This document shows, one piece after another, positions 9,016 to 17,828 of a DNA stretch of 64,000 nt. Where the stretch lies: the NCBI GenBank assembly GCA_030429565.1, contig JAUIFE010000008.1, positions 248,001-312,000 of the forward strand, read 5' to 3'. Within the stretch, counting starts at the first letter, position 1, and each line of letters begins with the position of its first letter. This DNA comes from Holophagae bacterium. GTDB taxonomy: Bacteria > Acidobacteriota > Holophagae > Acanthopleuribacterales > Acanthopleuribacteraceae. The position numbers and the translations under genes were made by a program. Below the pieces are notes generated by a model that saw nothing but the letters and a program-made list of their open reading frames with translations, made no database searches and was not told where the DNA came from.

Positions 9016-9846
9016 ATGACCGCGCTCAATGATTTGGAAGCCAAGAAACTCAAAAAACGCCTGCTGCGCCATGTCGGCAAAGCCATTCAGGACTTCAACA
9101 TGATTGAAGCCGACGACCACATTATGGTCTGTTTGTCGGGTGGTAAAGATTCCTACGGCATGCTCGATCTTTTGCTTGAGCTCCAGCGCAAGGCGCCCAT
9201 CACCTTTAAAATCACGGTGGTTAACCTCGATCAAGGTCAGCCTGGTTTTCCCAAACACATTTTGCCCGAATACCTCGGTTCGCTGGGGGTTCCATTTAAG
9301 ATTGTTACCGAAGACACCTACAGTATTGTGAAACGGGTGATTCCCGAGGGCAAAACGACCTGCTCACTGTGCTCACGCTTGCGCCGCGGCATTTTGTACC
9401 GCGTGGCCGATGAAATTGGGGCCACCAAGTTGGCGCTGGGTCATCATCGCGACGATTTGATGGAAACCCTGTTCCTCAATTTGTTTTACAACGGCAAACT
9501 CAAAGCGATGCCGCCCAAATTGCTTAGCGACAACGGCGGTCATGTGCTGATCCGGCCGCTGGCTTATGCGCCCGAAAAAGATTTGAGTGCCTGGGCCCAG
9601 CATCGCGGTTTCCCCATTATTCCCTGTGACCTGTGCGGCAGTCAGGAAAACCTCAAGCGCAAACAAATCAAACGCATGCTGCAAGCCTGGGAAGCGGAAA
9701 CACCCGGCCGCCTCGATGTCATCTTTGCCGGTTTGCAATCGGTGAAGCCTTCACATTTGGCCGATTTCGAATTGTTTGATTTTAAAAACTTGAAAGCTCA
9801 GCCCGGTGCTGAGCGTTTGCCGTTTCTCGAACCGATGGAAGTCTGA
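9016..9846 (+). CDS. ttcA: tRNA 2-thiocytidine biosynthesis protein TtcA
   Basis: A 276-residue member of the PP-loop ATPase family that thiolates cytidine 32 of tRNA. The PP-loop motif SGGKDS is at 41-46. Paired cysteines TCSLCSRLRRG (117/120) and CDLCGSQ (205/208) match the [4Fe-4S] and sulfur-transfer sites of TtcA, and LGHHRDDLMETLFLNLFY is the family signature following the PP loop. Length agrees with characterised TtcA (about 280-310). GAGG precedes ATG 9016. The gene is monocistronic, with a long spacer before the next gene. Confidence 0.95.
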   Translation: MTALNDLEAKKLKKRLLRHVGKAIQDFNMIEADDHIMVCLSGGKDSYGMLDLLLELQRKAPITFKITVVNLDQGQPGFPKHILPEYLGSLGVPFKIVTEDTYSIVKRVIPEGKTTCSLCSRLRRGILYRVADEIGATKLALGHHRDDLMETLFLNLFYNGKLKAMPPKLLSDNGGHVLIRPLAYAPEKDLSAWAQHRGFPIIPCDLCGSQENLKRKQIKRMLQAWEAETPGRLDVIFAGLQSVKPSHLADFELFDFKNLKAQPGAERLPFLEPMEV

Positions 9847-10259
9847 GCCGGTCGATTCGCACACTTTTTGTTCTCAGCCGTGTTCGGACAAGGTTGCCGC
9901 CGGTGAATTGGTTTGCCGAAGTGGTTCCATGCGGGCCGAGCTGTGCCCGGCCATAAGGTGTCCGGCGCCCCTTTTTGAGGGACGGTCGCAGGATTTGATC
10001 CCGGATTGAGGTTCATTTTTAAAGGAAGCCGGTGGCTGATCGGTCAGGCCGAATCAGGTGGTGTGATGCTGAAGATGACAGATTCTAGCTACGGCCGGTG
10101 CGACGGGCCGAAAGCGAGACGATTCAGGGCTTGAAATGAGAGCGGTAGGAAAAGTGCACCCATCTTAGCGGTGGCCTGGTGGCCTGTAAAGGTGCAATTA
10201 AATGCCTCATGAAAATCTCGCAAAACGTCACATCAGACTGATTGAATCTTCATGAAAAA

Positions 10260-10303
10260 TTAACCAAAGAGCTGTGACAGCAATACTTAACCAAAAGCTA
10301 ACA
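10260..10303 (+). promoter_or_regulatory. TTAACC-type repeats resembling a Pho box
   Basis: TTAACC occurs at 10260-10265 and 10287-10292, and CTAACA at 10298-10303. The last two are spaced exactly 11 bases, the periodicity of PhoB/PhoP direct-repeat sites (TTAACA-type in Bacillus, CTTAAC-type in cyanobacteria). Between them is the palindrome CTGTGACAG. The assignment to phosphate control is inferred. Confidence 0.3.
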
Positions 10304-10360
10304 AAGCCCTCATTTAGCCTGCATATTCCATCCTTAGTCTTGCGCTCGCCGGTGCGAATT

Positions 10361-10385
10361 TTTCCCTAGGAAATTTCCCTAGGAA
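10361..10385 (+). repeat. Tandem 12-base repeat in receptor leader
   Basis: TTTCCCTAGGAA is present at 10361-10372 and 10374-10385 with one base between copies. Each copy contains the palindrome CCTAGG. It lies about 40 bases before the receptor start, in the probable 5' untranslated region. Confidence 0.6.
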
Positions 10386-10425
10386 TTCTTCCCAAGTGGA
10401 AACCGTGTATATCTGAGGATGTGAG

Positions 10426-13296
10426 ATGATGAACAGCAAGGCAGCATGTGCCTTTTCTTTATGGCTCCTGGTTACCGCGTTTGCGGCCGCTCAGGATGCA
10501 GGTGTTATTTCCGGCACCGTATTTGACAAAGACAACGGTGGTGAATTACCCACCGCTTCCGTTCGTATTGCAGGAACCGACAAAGTGGTTTTCGCCGACG
10601 TAAATGGTTTTTATAAGATCTCGGGCGTTGCTCCGGGCACCTACGCCGTCACCGCTGAATTTGCCGGTTTTACCCCGCAAACCATTGAAGAAGTAGAAGT
10701 GAAGGCCGGAACGGTCACGGTTAATTTCGAGTTGAGCCAAGGCGGCCTGCAAGAAGAGATGAAAGTCGTCTTCAAGGTCGAAGAAAACAACGCCATTCAC
10801 GTGTTGAATGAGCGCAAAAACTCGGCCAACGTTAGCGACGGCATTAGCGCCGAAGAGATCAGCCGTTCTGGTGGTAGCGATGCCGCCGACGCGCTCAAAA
10901 AAGTGACCGGCGCATCCATCGTCGGCGGCAAACACGTGTTTGTTCGCGGCCTTGGTGATCGCTATGTCAGCACCCAACTCAACGGCGTGGAAATGCCCAC
11001 CGCCGACCCGGACGTCAAGTCCTTCCAAGCGGATTTGTTGCCCGCCAGCATTCTGGACAACGTTGTTACGCTCAAAACCTTTACCCCCGACAAGCCCGGC
11101 AACTTCTCCGGGGGCATTATCGATGTAGGCACCAAAGCGTACCCCGCCGATTTCACCTACTCACTGAGCTACGGCAACGGTTATCAAGCAGGTTCAACCT
11201 TGAACGACGACTACCTGAACTACGGCACCTCGGGTTCCGATTGGTTCGGTATGGACGACGGCTTGCGGGCCCTGCCCGACGTTTTGGACGGCGGCAATCT
11301 GTCAACGCCCGACCCGATCGTGGCGCGTAGCGACCAGGAACAAGCTGAGTTGTTGGACCAAATCTCCAAATCATTTGAGCCCGTGATGGGCCATCGCACC
11401 AGCGAAGCCCCCATCAACCAAAGTCTCGGTTTCTCGATCGGCAACCAGTTTGAAATGGCGAGCAACCGGCGTTTCGGTTTCCTGGGCAGCTTGTCTTACG
11501 GCCGCAAGCGTACCTATTACGATGATTGGGAACGCGCGCGTTGGAAGCTGACGTCTAACCCCGGCGAAGCGAACGCATTGATCAATCAAAGTGAGTTCGA
11601 TTCCCAGCAGGGCAAAGACAAAGTGAACTGGGGCGCCTTGGTTACCGGTAACTACGTCGCCGGCAACCATGAAATCGGCGGCACGGTCGTTTACACTCAG
11701 GGTGGCGAAAGTACTTCCGAGTATTACTTGGGTCAATGGCCGGAACAGTTTTCTTCTGAAAACGCCTTCTTGGAGTCGCGCCTGCTCAAGTACACCGAAC
11801 GCAACCTGTCTTCATTCCAGTTGCGCGGTGAGCACACCTTCCCAGAAGCCAACGATCTGTTGGTTAAATGGACCGGCGCGGTATCCAATACCGAGTTGCA
11901 AGAGCCCGACACGCGGATCTTCACCAGCAACTTCTCGCGTCGCACGGTGAACGGTGTTGAAGAAACCAACTACTCGATTACGCCTTCTATTTACAACGCC
12001 CCCGCTCGTTACTTCCGTGATTTGACCGAAGACGGTACCAACTTCAATATCGACGCGATTCTGCCGGTGGAGATGTGGTACGGCCGTCGCGCGAAACTTT
12101 CATTTGGCTATGCCTACGACAAAAAAGAACGCGACTTCAACGAACTGCTGTACGAATACGTTACCAGCAACGCGGTACGTTACAACGGCGACCCCGACAG
12201 CTTTTTCTCCGCTGAGAATACCGGCATTGTGGGTTACGACGACCGCCGTGACCGTTACATCTTCGGTAACGTTATCCAGTTGTCTGAGAATGGTCGTGGC
12301 GGCGATTACGCCGGCGACCAGGAAATCACCGCCATGTACTTCATGGGTGAAATCCCCGTCAACGACAAGTTGCGTATCATCACCGGTGTCCGTCACGAGT
12401 CGACCGACATGATCGTCGGTAACGGCGACGAAGAAGGCGGCTTGGACGAAAGCGATATGTTGCCTTCGTTCCATGTCATCTACAAAATGACGCCCGACCA
12501 AAACTTCCGCGTTTCTTACGGCCGCACCTTGGCTCGCCCCAACTTCCGTGAGAAAGCGCCTTACTCCAGCTTTGACTTCATTGCCGACGGCATCTACGCC
12601 GGTAACCCCGATCTGGAGCGTACCCTGATCGACAACTTCGACATTCGTTGGGAAAAGTTCCTCAGCGGTGGCGAACTGTTGGCGGCGAGTGCTTTCTACA
12701 AACAGTTTGAGAATCCCATCGAACGTGCTTACAACATCCGTTTCGCATCTGAATTCGGCGAGGTGACCTACCTCAACGTTGAAGAAGCCACCGTGTACGG
12801 CATTGAGCTGGAAGCACGCAAAGCGGTCACGCCGAGCGACGCCATGAATCGCTTCAGCGTCGGCGGCAACGTCACCTTGATTGAATCCATCGTCGACATT
12901 CCACCCGAAGAGCTGGCCTTCTTGCGCGAGCGCGATCCGGAAGCCGACGAGACCCGTACCTTGCAGGGTCAATCACCCTACCTGATCAACCTTAGCCTCA
13001 ACTACGATAACCTCAATACCAACACCTCGGCTTCGTTGTTCTACAACGTGTTCGGCGAGCGTCTCGACCAAGTTGGTATCGGTGGTGCCCCGGATGCGAA
13101 AGAGCAGCCGCGCGGCCTGCTGGACTTCATCTTCTCGCAAGATCTGGGTCGTGGGTTGCGGTTGAATTTTAGCGCCAAGAACCTGCTCGATGATCCCATC
13201 GAAGTCACCCAGGAATTCAAAGGTGTGTCCTACATCCAATCCAGTTACAAAACCGGTCAATCCTACTCCTTGAGCTTGAGCTTCAAGCCTGAGTAA
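10426..13296 (+). CDS. TonB-dependent outer-membrane receptor with carboxypeptidase-regulatory-like N-domain
   Basis: A 956-residue protein. Signal peptide about 1-22 (FSLWLLVTAFAAAQ). Residues 25-110 form a CarboxypepD_reg-like beta-sandwich (VISGTVFDKDNGGELPTASV, GFYKISGVAPGTYAVTAEF). The plug domain follows with SDALKK-type and VFVRGLGDRYVSTQLNG signatures. A long beta-barrel region then ends in the aromatic-rich terminus QSYSLSLSFKPE, typical of outer-membrane barrels. It should import a ligand using TonB energy; the ligand is not evident. GAGG precedes the ATGATG start. The next gene encodes a large secreted beta-helix protein of a family often found beside such receptors, so the two probably work together. 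Confidence 0.93.
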   Translation: MMNSKAACAFSLWLLVTAFAAAQDAGVISGTVFDKDNGGELPTASVRIAGTDKVVFADVNGFYKISGVAPGTYAVTAEFAGFTPQTIEEVEVKAGTVTVNFELSQGGLQEEMKVVFKVEENNAIHVLNERKNSANVSDGISAEEISRSGGSDAADALKKVTGASIVGGKHVFVRGLGDRYVSTQLNGVEMPTADPDVKSFQADLLPASILDNVVTLKTFTPDKPGNFSGGIIDVGTKAYPADFTYSLSYGNGYQAGSTLNDDYLNYGTSGSDWFGMDDGLRALPDVLDGGNLSTPDPIVARSDQEQAELLDQISKSFEPVMGHRTSEAPINQSLGFSIGNQFEMASNRRFGFLGSLSYGRKRTYYDDWERARWKLTSNPGEANALINQSEFDSQQGKDKVNWGALVTGNYVAGNHEIGGTVVYTQGGESTSEYYLGQWPEQFSSENAFLESRLLKYTERNLSSFQLRGEHTFPEANDLLVKWTGAVSNTELQEPDTRIFTSNFSRRTVNGVEETNYSITPSIYNAPARYFRDLTEDGTNFNIDAILPVEMWYGRRAKLSFGYAYDKKERDFNELLYEYVTSNAVRYNGDPDSFFSAENTGIVGYDDRRDRYIFGNVIQLSENGRGGDYAGDQEITAMYFMGEIPVNDKLRIITGVRHESTDMIVGNGDEEGGLDESDMLPSFHVIYKMTPDQNFRVSYGRTLARPNFREKAPYSSFDFIADGIYAGNPDLERTLIDNFDIRWEKFLSGGELLAASAFYKQFENPIERAYNIRFASEFGEVTYLNVEEATVYGIELEARKAVTPSDAMNRFSVGGNVTLIESIVDIPPEELAFLRERDPEADETRTLQGQSPYLINLSLNYDNLNTNTSASLFYNVFGERLDQVGIGGAPDAKEQPRGLLDFIFSQDLGRGLRLNFSAKNLLDDPIEVTQEFKGVSYIQSSYKTGQSYSLSLSFKPE

Positions 13297-13308
13297 CAAC
13301 CTCTTATC

Positions 13309-13360
13309 GGGGTGTGCTTGCACAAAGCGCACCCCACGCCTCGGCACCTTCGGGTGCTGA
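13309..13360 (+). other. Two strong RNA hairpins between receptor and partner gene
   Basis: Stem 1 is GGGGTGTGC (13309-13317) with GCGCACCCC (13327-13335). Stem 2 is TCGGCACC-TTCG-GGTGCTGA (13341-13360), eight pairs with one G-U. No U-tract follows, so they look more like mRNA-processing or stabilising elements than a terminator. The remainder of the 308-base gap has no gene I can support. Confidence 0.55.
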
Positions 13361-13604
13361 AGGACCACCGCAGTGGATGGTGCTTGCGCCTTGACCCGGG
13401 ATTGCGGTTGGTAGCTGGGCGAGCCTCGTATGATTGCTCGCTCGGTTCGGGTCACATCGATTGTTTGTATTTTTCCCTTTCATCTATCGGCCGCATTGGC
13501 AAGAGCGCCATGCACCTCAGGACGTGGGTTTGCCCGCGACGGTCTTCCTATGCCCTGACGCCGACGAACACCCATCATCACTCATTTCCTCAAAGGAGCG
13601 TTTC

Positions 13605-15593
13605 ATGTCAACCAAGTTGACCCTTTGGTTCATGCTGTTTGTATTGCCTTTTGCTGTTGTGGCGCAAACCACGATTAACGACGAATTTATCAGTGCCGGT
13701 CAAGAAGTGACCCTGACCGCGGGTGAGTACACCCTCGACGGCTTTGTTTTTGTAGAAGAAGGCGCGGTGTTGACCATCGAGCCAGGTGTTGTCATCAAAG
13801 CCCTGCGCACGCCGACCACCGGCGATAACGCTTCCGCCCTGATCATCGCTCGTGGCGCACGCATCGAAGCCAACGGCACCGCTGCCAACCCCATCATCAT
13901 GACCTCTGAGCTCGACGACATCACCGATCCTACCGATCTCTCTTGGGAAGATCGCGGTCTGTGGGGCGGCCTGATCGTTCTGGGTAACGCCACCACCAAC
14001 CGTGGTGTTGAAGGCCAAATCGAAGGTATTCCTTCTGACGAAACGCGTGCTGCTTACGGTGGCGACAACGATGCCGACAACTCCGGCACCCTGCGTTACA
14101 TCTCCATCCGTCACGGCGGCGCTGCATTGAGCCCTGGCGACGAAATCAACGGTTTGACTTTGGGCGCTGTTGGCTCAGGCACCACCGTTGAGTTCATCGA
14201 AGTTTACGCTAACTTCGACGATGGTTTCGAGTGGTTCGGTGGCACGGTTAACACCAAAAACTTGATCGCTGCTTACTGCGGCGATGACGGCTTCGACTAC
14301 GATGAAGGCTGGCGCGGTAAAAACCAATTCTGGTTTGCCTTGCTTGGTCCAGACCGTGCCGGTGCTCCTGGTGAGCACGACGGCGGTACCGTTCAAGAAA
14401 CGGCCGAACCTTTCGCCAAACCTTACATCGTTAACGCCACCTACATCGGCCCCGGCGCCGGCAACGCGCCTCAGGGCGACCGTGGCGAATCCATCATCTT
14501 CCGCGACAACGCGGGCGGCATCTACATGAGCTCCGTGATTGTTGACTACAACGGTCAAGACGGCGGCGTTGCTGTAACTGTTGAAGACCTCGCCGACGGT
14601 TCTGACAGCCGTGAGCGTTTGGAAGCCGGTGACCTGGCCCTGCGCAACAACATCTGGTGGAAATTCGCCGCCGGTCAAACCATGGCCGACATCTTCCCCC
14701 AAGACTTCGTTTTGGCCCACGTTCAAGCCAACAACAACATGCTCGCCAACCCTTACCTGCGTTTCATCGACCGTGGCAACAGCCGCACCTTGGATCCCCG
14801 TCCCAGCATGAACGGTCCTGCCGCTTACGGCGCGACCCAACCTGCTAACGCGTTTTTCTCGCCTGTTTCCTACAAAGGTGCTTTCTCGCCCGCCGGCGCT
14901 TTGTGGACCGACAACTGGACCGCTCTGTACGCCAACGGCCACACCGCTGTTAAAAACCGTTGGGTTGGCCACGTGACCCGTTTGGGTCAAGGCTTCACCA
15001 CCAACTTGCACATGCAAAACAAAGGCGCCGCCGACCAAACCATGAACGTTGCCACTTACGCACAAGACGGTTCTGCTTTGACCGCCCGTACCGCTGACGT
15101 TCCCGCCGGTCAAACCGTTGTGGTTTCCAACGCCGACTTCTTCGGTGGCGAAGACGTATCTCACTTCTTCGTCGACGGTTCCAACGACGTGACCGTTACC
15201 GCTTCTTACAAAGCCGACGTTGACAACGCCGCTTCCGCCGAGTTGAACGAAACCAGCAACGCCTGGACCTTCTTCTCTTTCTACTCTGCTGATAACGCTC
15301 TCGTTTTCGACGGTGGCGCGTTCATCAACACCGGTGGCGAAGCTGCTGTTGTAACCGCTACTCAGAAAGCCGCCGACGGCACCGTTTTGGCCACCGTTAC
15401 CGTTTCTGAAGGCATTCCTTCACTCGCCAAAATGTTGTTTGTTTTCGACACCAACGCCGGTTTCGTTAACCAACCTGGCAGCCTGATCGAAGTGACCAGC
15501 TCACAACCTCTGTCGGTTGTTTTGCTGCGCGGTACCTTCGCCGGCGTTTCGCCTGCTTTCTTGTACGTCACCAATCCTAACCGCGCTTTCTAA
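13605..15593 (+). CDS. Large secreted beta-helix protein, partner of the TonB receptor
   Basis: A 662-residue protein. Signal peptide 1-20 (LTLWFMLFVLPFAVVAQ). The first 400 or so residues have right-handed beta-helix character: GFVFVEEGAVLTIEPGVVIK, GARIEANGTAANPIIMTSE, WGGLIVLGNATTNRG, LRYISIRHGGAALSPG, DDGFEWFGGTVNTKN. This arrangement is known from proteins encoded next to TonB receptors in several phyla, some phosphate-regulated. The C-terminal 230 residues (NRWVGHVTRLGQGFTTNLHM onward) look like Ig-like beta modules. ATG 13605 has AGGAG upstream; the frame extends further 5' without support. Codon choice is unusually uniform (GCC, ACC, AAC, GTT), suggesting high expression. The ligand or function is unknown. 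Confidence 0.75.
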   Translation: MSTKLTLWFMLFVLPFAVVAQTTINDEFISAGQEVTLTAGEYTLDGFVFVEEGAVLTIEPGVVIKALRTPTTGDNASALIIARGARIEANGTAANPIIMTSELDDITDPTDLSWEDRGLWGGLIVLGNATTNRGVEGQIEGIPSDETRAAYGGDNDADNSGTLRYISIRHGGAALSPGDEINGLTLGAVGSGTTVEFIEVYANFDDGFEWFGGTVNTKNLIAAYCGDDGFDYDEGWRGKNQFWFALLGPDRAGAPGEHDGGTVQETAEPFAKPYIVNATYIGPGAGNAPQGDRGESIIFRDNAGGIYMSSVIVDYNGQDGGVAVTVEDLADGSDSRERLEAGDLALRNNIWWKFAAGQTMADIFPQDFVLAHVQANNNMLANPYLRFIDRGNSRTLDPRPSMNGPAAYGATQPANAFFSPVSYKGAFSPAGALWTDNWTALYANGHTAVKNRWVGHVTRLGQGFTTNLHMQNKGAADQTMNVATYAQDGSALTARTADVPAGQTVVVSNADFFGGEDVSHFFVDGSNDVTVTASYKADVDNAASAELNETSNAWTFFSFYSADNALVFDGGAFINTGGEAAVVTATQKAADGTVLATVTVSEGIPSLAKMLFVFDTNAGFVNQPGSLIEVTSSQPLSVVLLRGTFAGVSPAFLYVTNPNRAF

Positions 15594-15659
15594 GTTCGGT
15601 TCTTTTAGGACGTCACCTTTTTCATCCTCATTCGGGGGGACACCCCCGGATATACACTT

Positions 15660-15683
15660 GGCGCCTTCGGGCGCCTTTTTTTG
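15660..15683 (+). terminator. Intrinsic terminator of the receptor/beta-helix transcript
   Basis: GGCGCC-TTCG-GGCGCC is followed by T7, 67 bases past the stop codon. Confidence 0.9.
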
Positions 15684-15757
15684 TTTGGGCACGGCGATGC
15701 CGGCTCGCGCAATGCGGCCTGTTGTCCATTGGAACAAGGGATGAGAAAGGGCGGCCT

Positions 15758-16390
15758 TTAACCCTTGAGTAGTTGCTCGATTAACGGCACGCCTTTGCGC
15801 ACATCGGGTGGACGGACGTAGAAGGGTTCCAGCGGCGCGTCGACCGCTGGATGGTGCTGCTGCAACCAATCAGGGTACAAAGCGACCACGGCTTGGCCCA
15901 ATTCTTTGGTAACCACAGCCTCGGGCAGGCCTTCCGGGCGGGTGGGGCATAGCCAGATCAGGTCGTTGGGGACGTCTTGCAGGCGCAGTGCCGCGGCGTC
16001 TCCGATGCGTTTGCCGTTTTCGTAGACGGCGGTGAACCCGTAACCCTGGGATCCAGGCAACAAAATGCCGGCGCGTTCCCGATCGAGTTGCGTCGCGCAC
16101 AGCTCAAACGCCGTACACGCCGAGGTCGTCGCCCGACCGCTGCGGCGCAACCCTTGCGCTGTCGCCAAACCCGCGCGAATTCCGGTAAAAGAGCCGGGTC
16201 CGCTGACAAAACCCACATGGGTCATGCGCGTTTCCGTTTCTTGCTCCAGCTCGGTCAAAGCCGTTAGCATGACCTGTGATGCCTTGCGCCCGGGGAAACG
16301 GCGCAGGTGAACTGCATCATTGTGTCGCCAGGCCATTGTTGGTTCTCGTCCGGTTACATCCCAAGCAACAATCAACGTCCACGCCCCCAT
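15758..16390 (-). CDS. tsaB: tRNA threonylcarbamoyladenosine biosynthesis protein TsaB
   Basis: A 210-residue ASKHA-fold protein, the usual TsaB size. GPGSFTGIRAGLATAQGLR is the family signature, and the C-terminal PFYVRPPDVRKG fits the TsaB tail. TsaB is the non-catalytic partner of TsaD in t6A modification of ANN-decoding tRNAs. The N-terminus is slightly unusual (MGAWTLIVAWDV in place of MxILAIDTS), and an in-frame TTG four codons later could be the true start. It overlaps the upstream threonine aldolase gene by 19 bases on the same strand, so translation is likely coupled. Confidence 0.9.
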   Translation of the reverse strand: MGAWTLIVAWDVTGREPTMAWRHNDAVHLRRFPGRKASQVMLTALTELEQETETRMTHVGFVSGPGSFTGIRAGLATAQGLRRSGRATTSACTAFELCATQLDRERAGILLPGSQGYGFTAVYENGKRIGDAAALRLQDVPNDLIWLCPTRPEGLPEAVVTKELGQAVVALYPDWLQQHHPAVDAPLEPFYVRPPDVRKGVPLIEQLLKG

Positions 16391-17412
16391 TCTTTAATTT
16401 TATCAATCAGTTTTTCGCAGGCTTCATCACTGAGGTTGAGGTGGAACACCATGCGCACTGTATTGGGTGCAAGTGCGAGCGAACGAAGGCCTTGTTCGTT
16501 GAGCCAAGTCGTCATTGCCGCCGCCTCGTCTTTTTCGGTTTTAAAAATCAAAATGTTGGTTTGCGGTTCAATCGCCGTTAGCCACGGCAGGTTTTTGACC
16601 GCGCCGTAGACCTCGCGACAGCGTGTGTGATCGCGTTCCAGCAGGGGTAAATGGTTGTCGACCGCATAGCTTGCCGCCGCCGCCAACATCCCTGCTTGGC
16701 GCATGCCGCCGCCTAACAGTTTGCGCTGCACGCGCGCTTGTTCGATCAGCGCCTTTGAGCCGGCGAGGATGCTGCCAACCGGGGCGCCCAGGCCTTTGCT
16801 GACACTCATCATGACGCTGTCGACGTGTCGTGTCCAGTCGCTTAACGGGCGATCTTGAGCGATGGCGGCGTGCCACAAACGCGCGCCGTCCATGTGCAAG
16901 GGGACTTTCTTTTCGCGGGTGAAGCGGCGCAAATCAATCAGTTCTTCCACCGGATAAACCAGGCCGCCGCCGATATTGTGCGTGTTCTCGACACAAACCA
17001 GACCCGCTTGCGTCATGTAATAAATGTCCGGGCACCAACGCTGCTGTAATTGCTCCAAATTAAGAAAGCCCTGGTCATCGTCGATATCGGTTAAGGTCAG
17101 ACCCGCAAAACGCGCATAACCTCCCAGCTCGTAGCGTTTAATGTGGCTCATCGCGCCGGCGAACAGCATGCGACCCGGCGCGCTGTGGCACAGCAGCGCC
17201 GCCAAATTGGCCATGGTGCCGGTTGGGAAAAACAACGCTGCTTCCTGGCCGGTTAGCTCTGCCATTTGCGCTTGTAACTTGTTTACCGAGGGGTCCTCGC
17301 CAAACACATCGTCGCCCATTTCGGCGTCGGCCATGACGGTACGCATGGCTTGCGTTGGAAGCGTAACGGTATCCGAACGAAAATCAAAAGCAGTATCACT
17401 GAGTGTCGCCAT
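16372..17412 (-). CDS. ltaE: Low-specificity L-threonine aldolase
   Basis: A 346-residue PLP enzyme (fold type I) that splits L-threonine/L-allo-threonine to glycine and acetaldehyde. Visible signatures: DFRSDTVTLPTQAMRTVM at the N-terminus, GDDVFGEDPSVNKL, FFPTGTMANLAAL, HMDGARLWHAA with the cofactor aspartate, and SVSKGLGAPVGS carrying the PLP lysine. ATG 17412 has GAGG eight bases upstream and is preferred to an in-frame codon at 17445. It forms a two-gene operon with tsaB. Both relate to threonine, although the link may be chance. Confidence 0.93.
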   Translation of the reverse strand: MATLSDTAFDFRSDTVTLPTQAMRTVMADAEMGDDVFGEDPSVNKLQAQMAELTGQEAALFFPTGTMANLAALLCHSAPGRMLFAGAMSHIKRYELGGYARFAGLTLTDIDDDQGFLNLEQLQQRWCPDIYYMTQAGLVCVENTHNIGGGLVYPVEELIDLRRFTREKKVPLHMDGARLWHAAIAQDRPLSDWTRHVDSVMMSVSKGLGAPVGSILAGSKALIEQARVQRKLLGGGMRQAGMLAAAASYAVDNHLPLLERDHTRCREVYGAVKNLPWLTAIEPQTNILIFKTEKDEAAAMTTWLNEQGLRSLALAPNTVRMVFHLNLSDEACEKLIDKIKEWGRGR

Positions 17413-17828
17413 GAAAACCTCGGCATCGAGAATGGGCGGTCGCATAGGACGTGCGCCTCATGCCGATGGGTGCGGGGGCGACGCGTTGGTTATCCGCCGG
17501 TGGTCGTCATCTTAACCAAAACTAAAATGAAACGCCAAAGAAACGTCACCGCCACACCGATTGCCTCCTGGATACGGCATTCCTCATTTCAATCGTCACC
17601 CTGGGTGAAAGAAAATTTTTGTCGATCCAAAAAATGAATTCTCTGCGCGTGTAATAATGTCCCGAGTATTCACACGATTCACCATTGGTTTTCATTCTCA
17701 TAATCGCTTCATTTGTTGCATGACCGTTCCTTAACGCGGCGATCCGAGCGTTCGTTTTTGGTTTTGTGTTTCGGTTGAAACCTCCACGGCGAGGTAATTT
17801 GATTCAAGCTATGGTGTAGGAGATTTAC
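17413..17828. other. Divergent intergenic region
   Basis: There is no supported gene in 416 AT-rich bases. It should hold the promoters of ltaE-tsaB (minus) and the beta-propeller gene (plus); no confident -35/-10 pair was found. Confidence 0.5.

Larger units (their letters stand above)
9847..10425 (+). other. Long leader/intergenic region upstream of TonB receptor
   Basis: No gene is supported in 579 bases. The distal half is AT-rich and holds TTAACC-type repeats and a 12-base tandem repeat, both annotated separately. It probably contains the receptor promoter and a 5' leader. Confidence 0.55.

Noticed and set aside
14175..15164. 329-codon antisense frame over the beta-helix gene
   Set aside because: Same cause as the other shadows; Val/Gly-rich without start signals.
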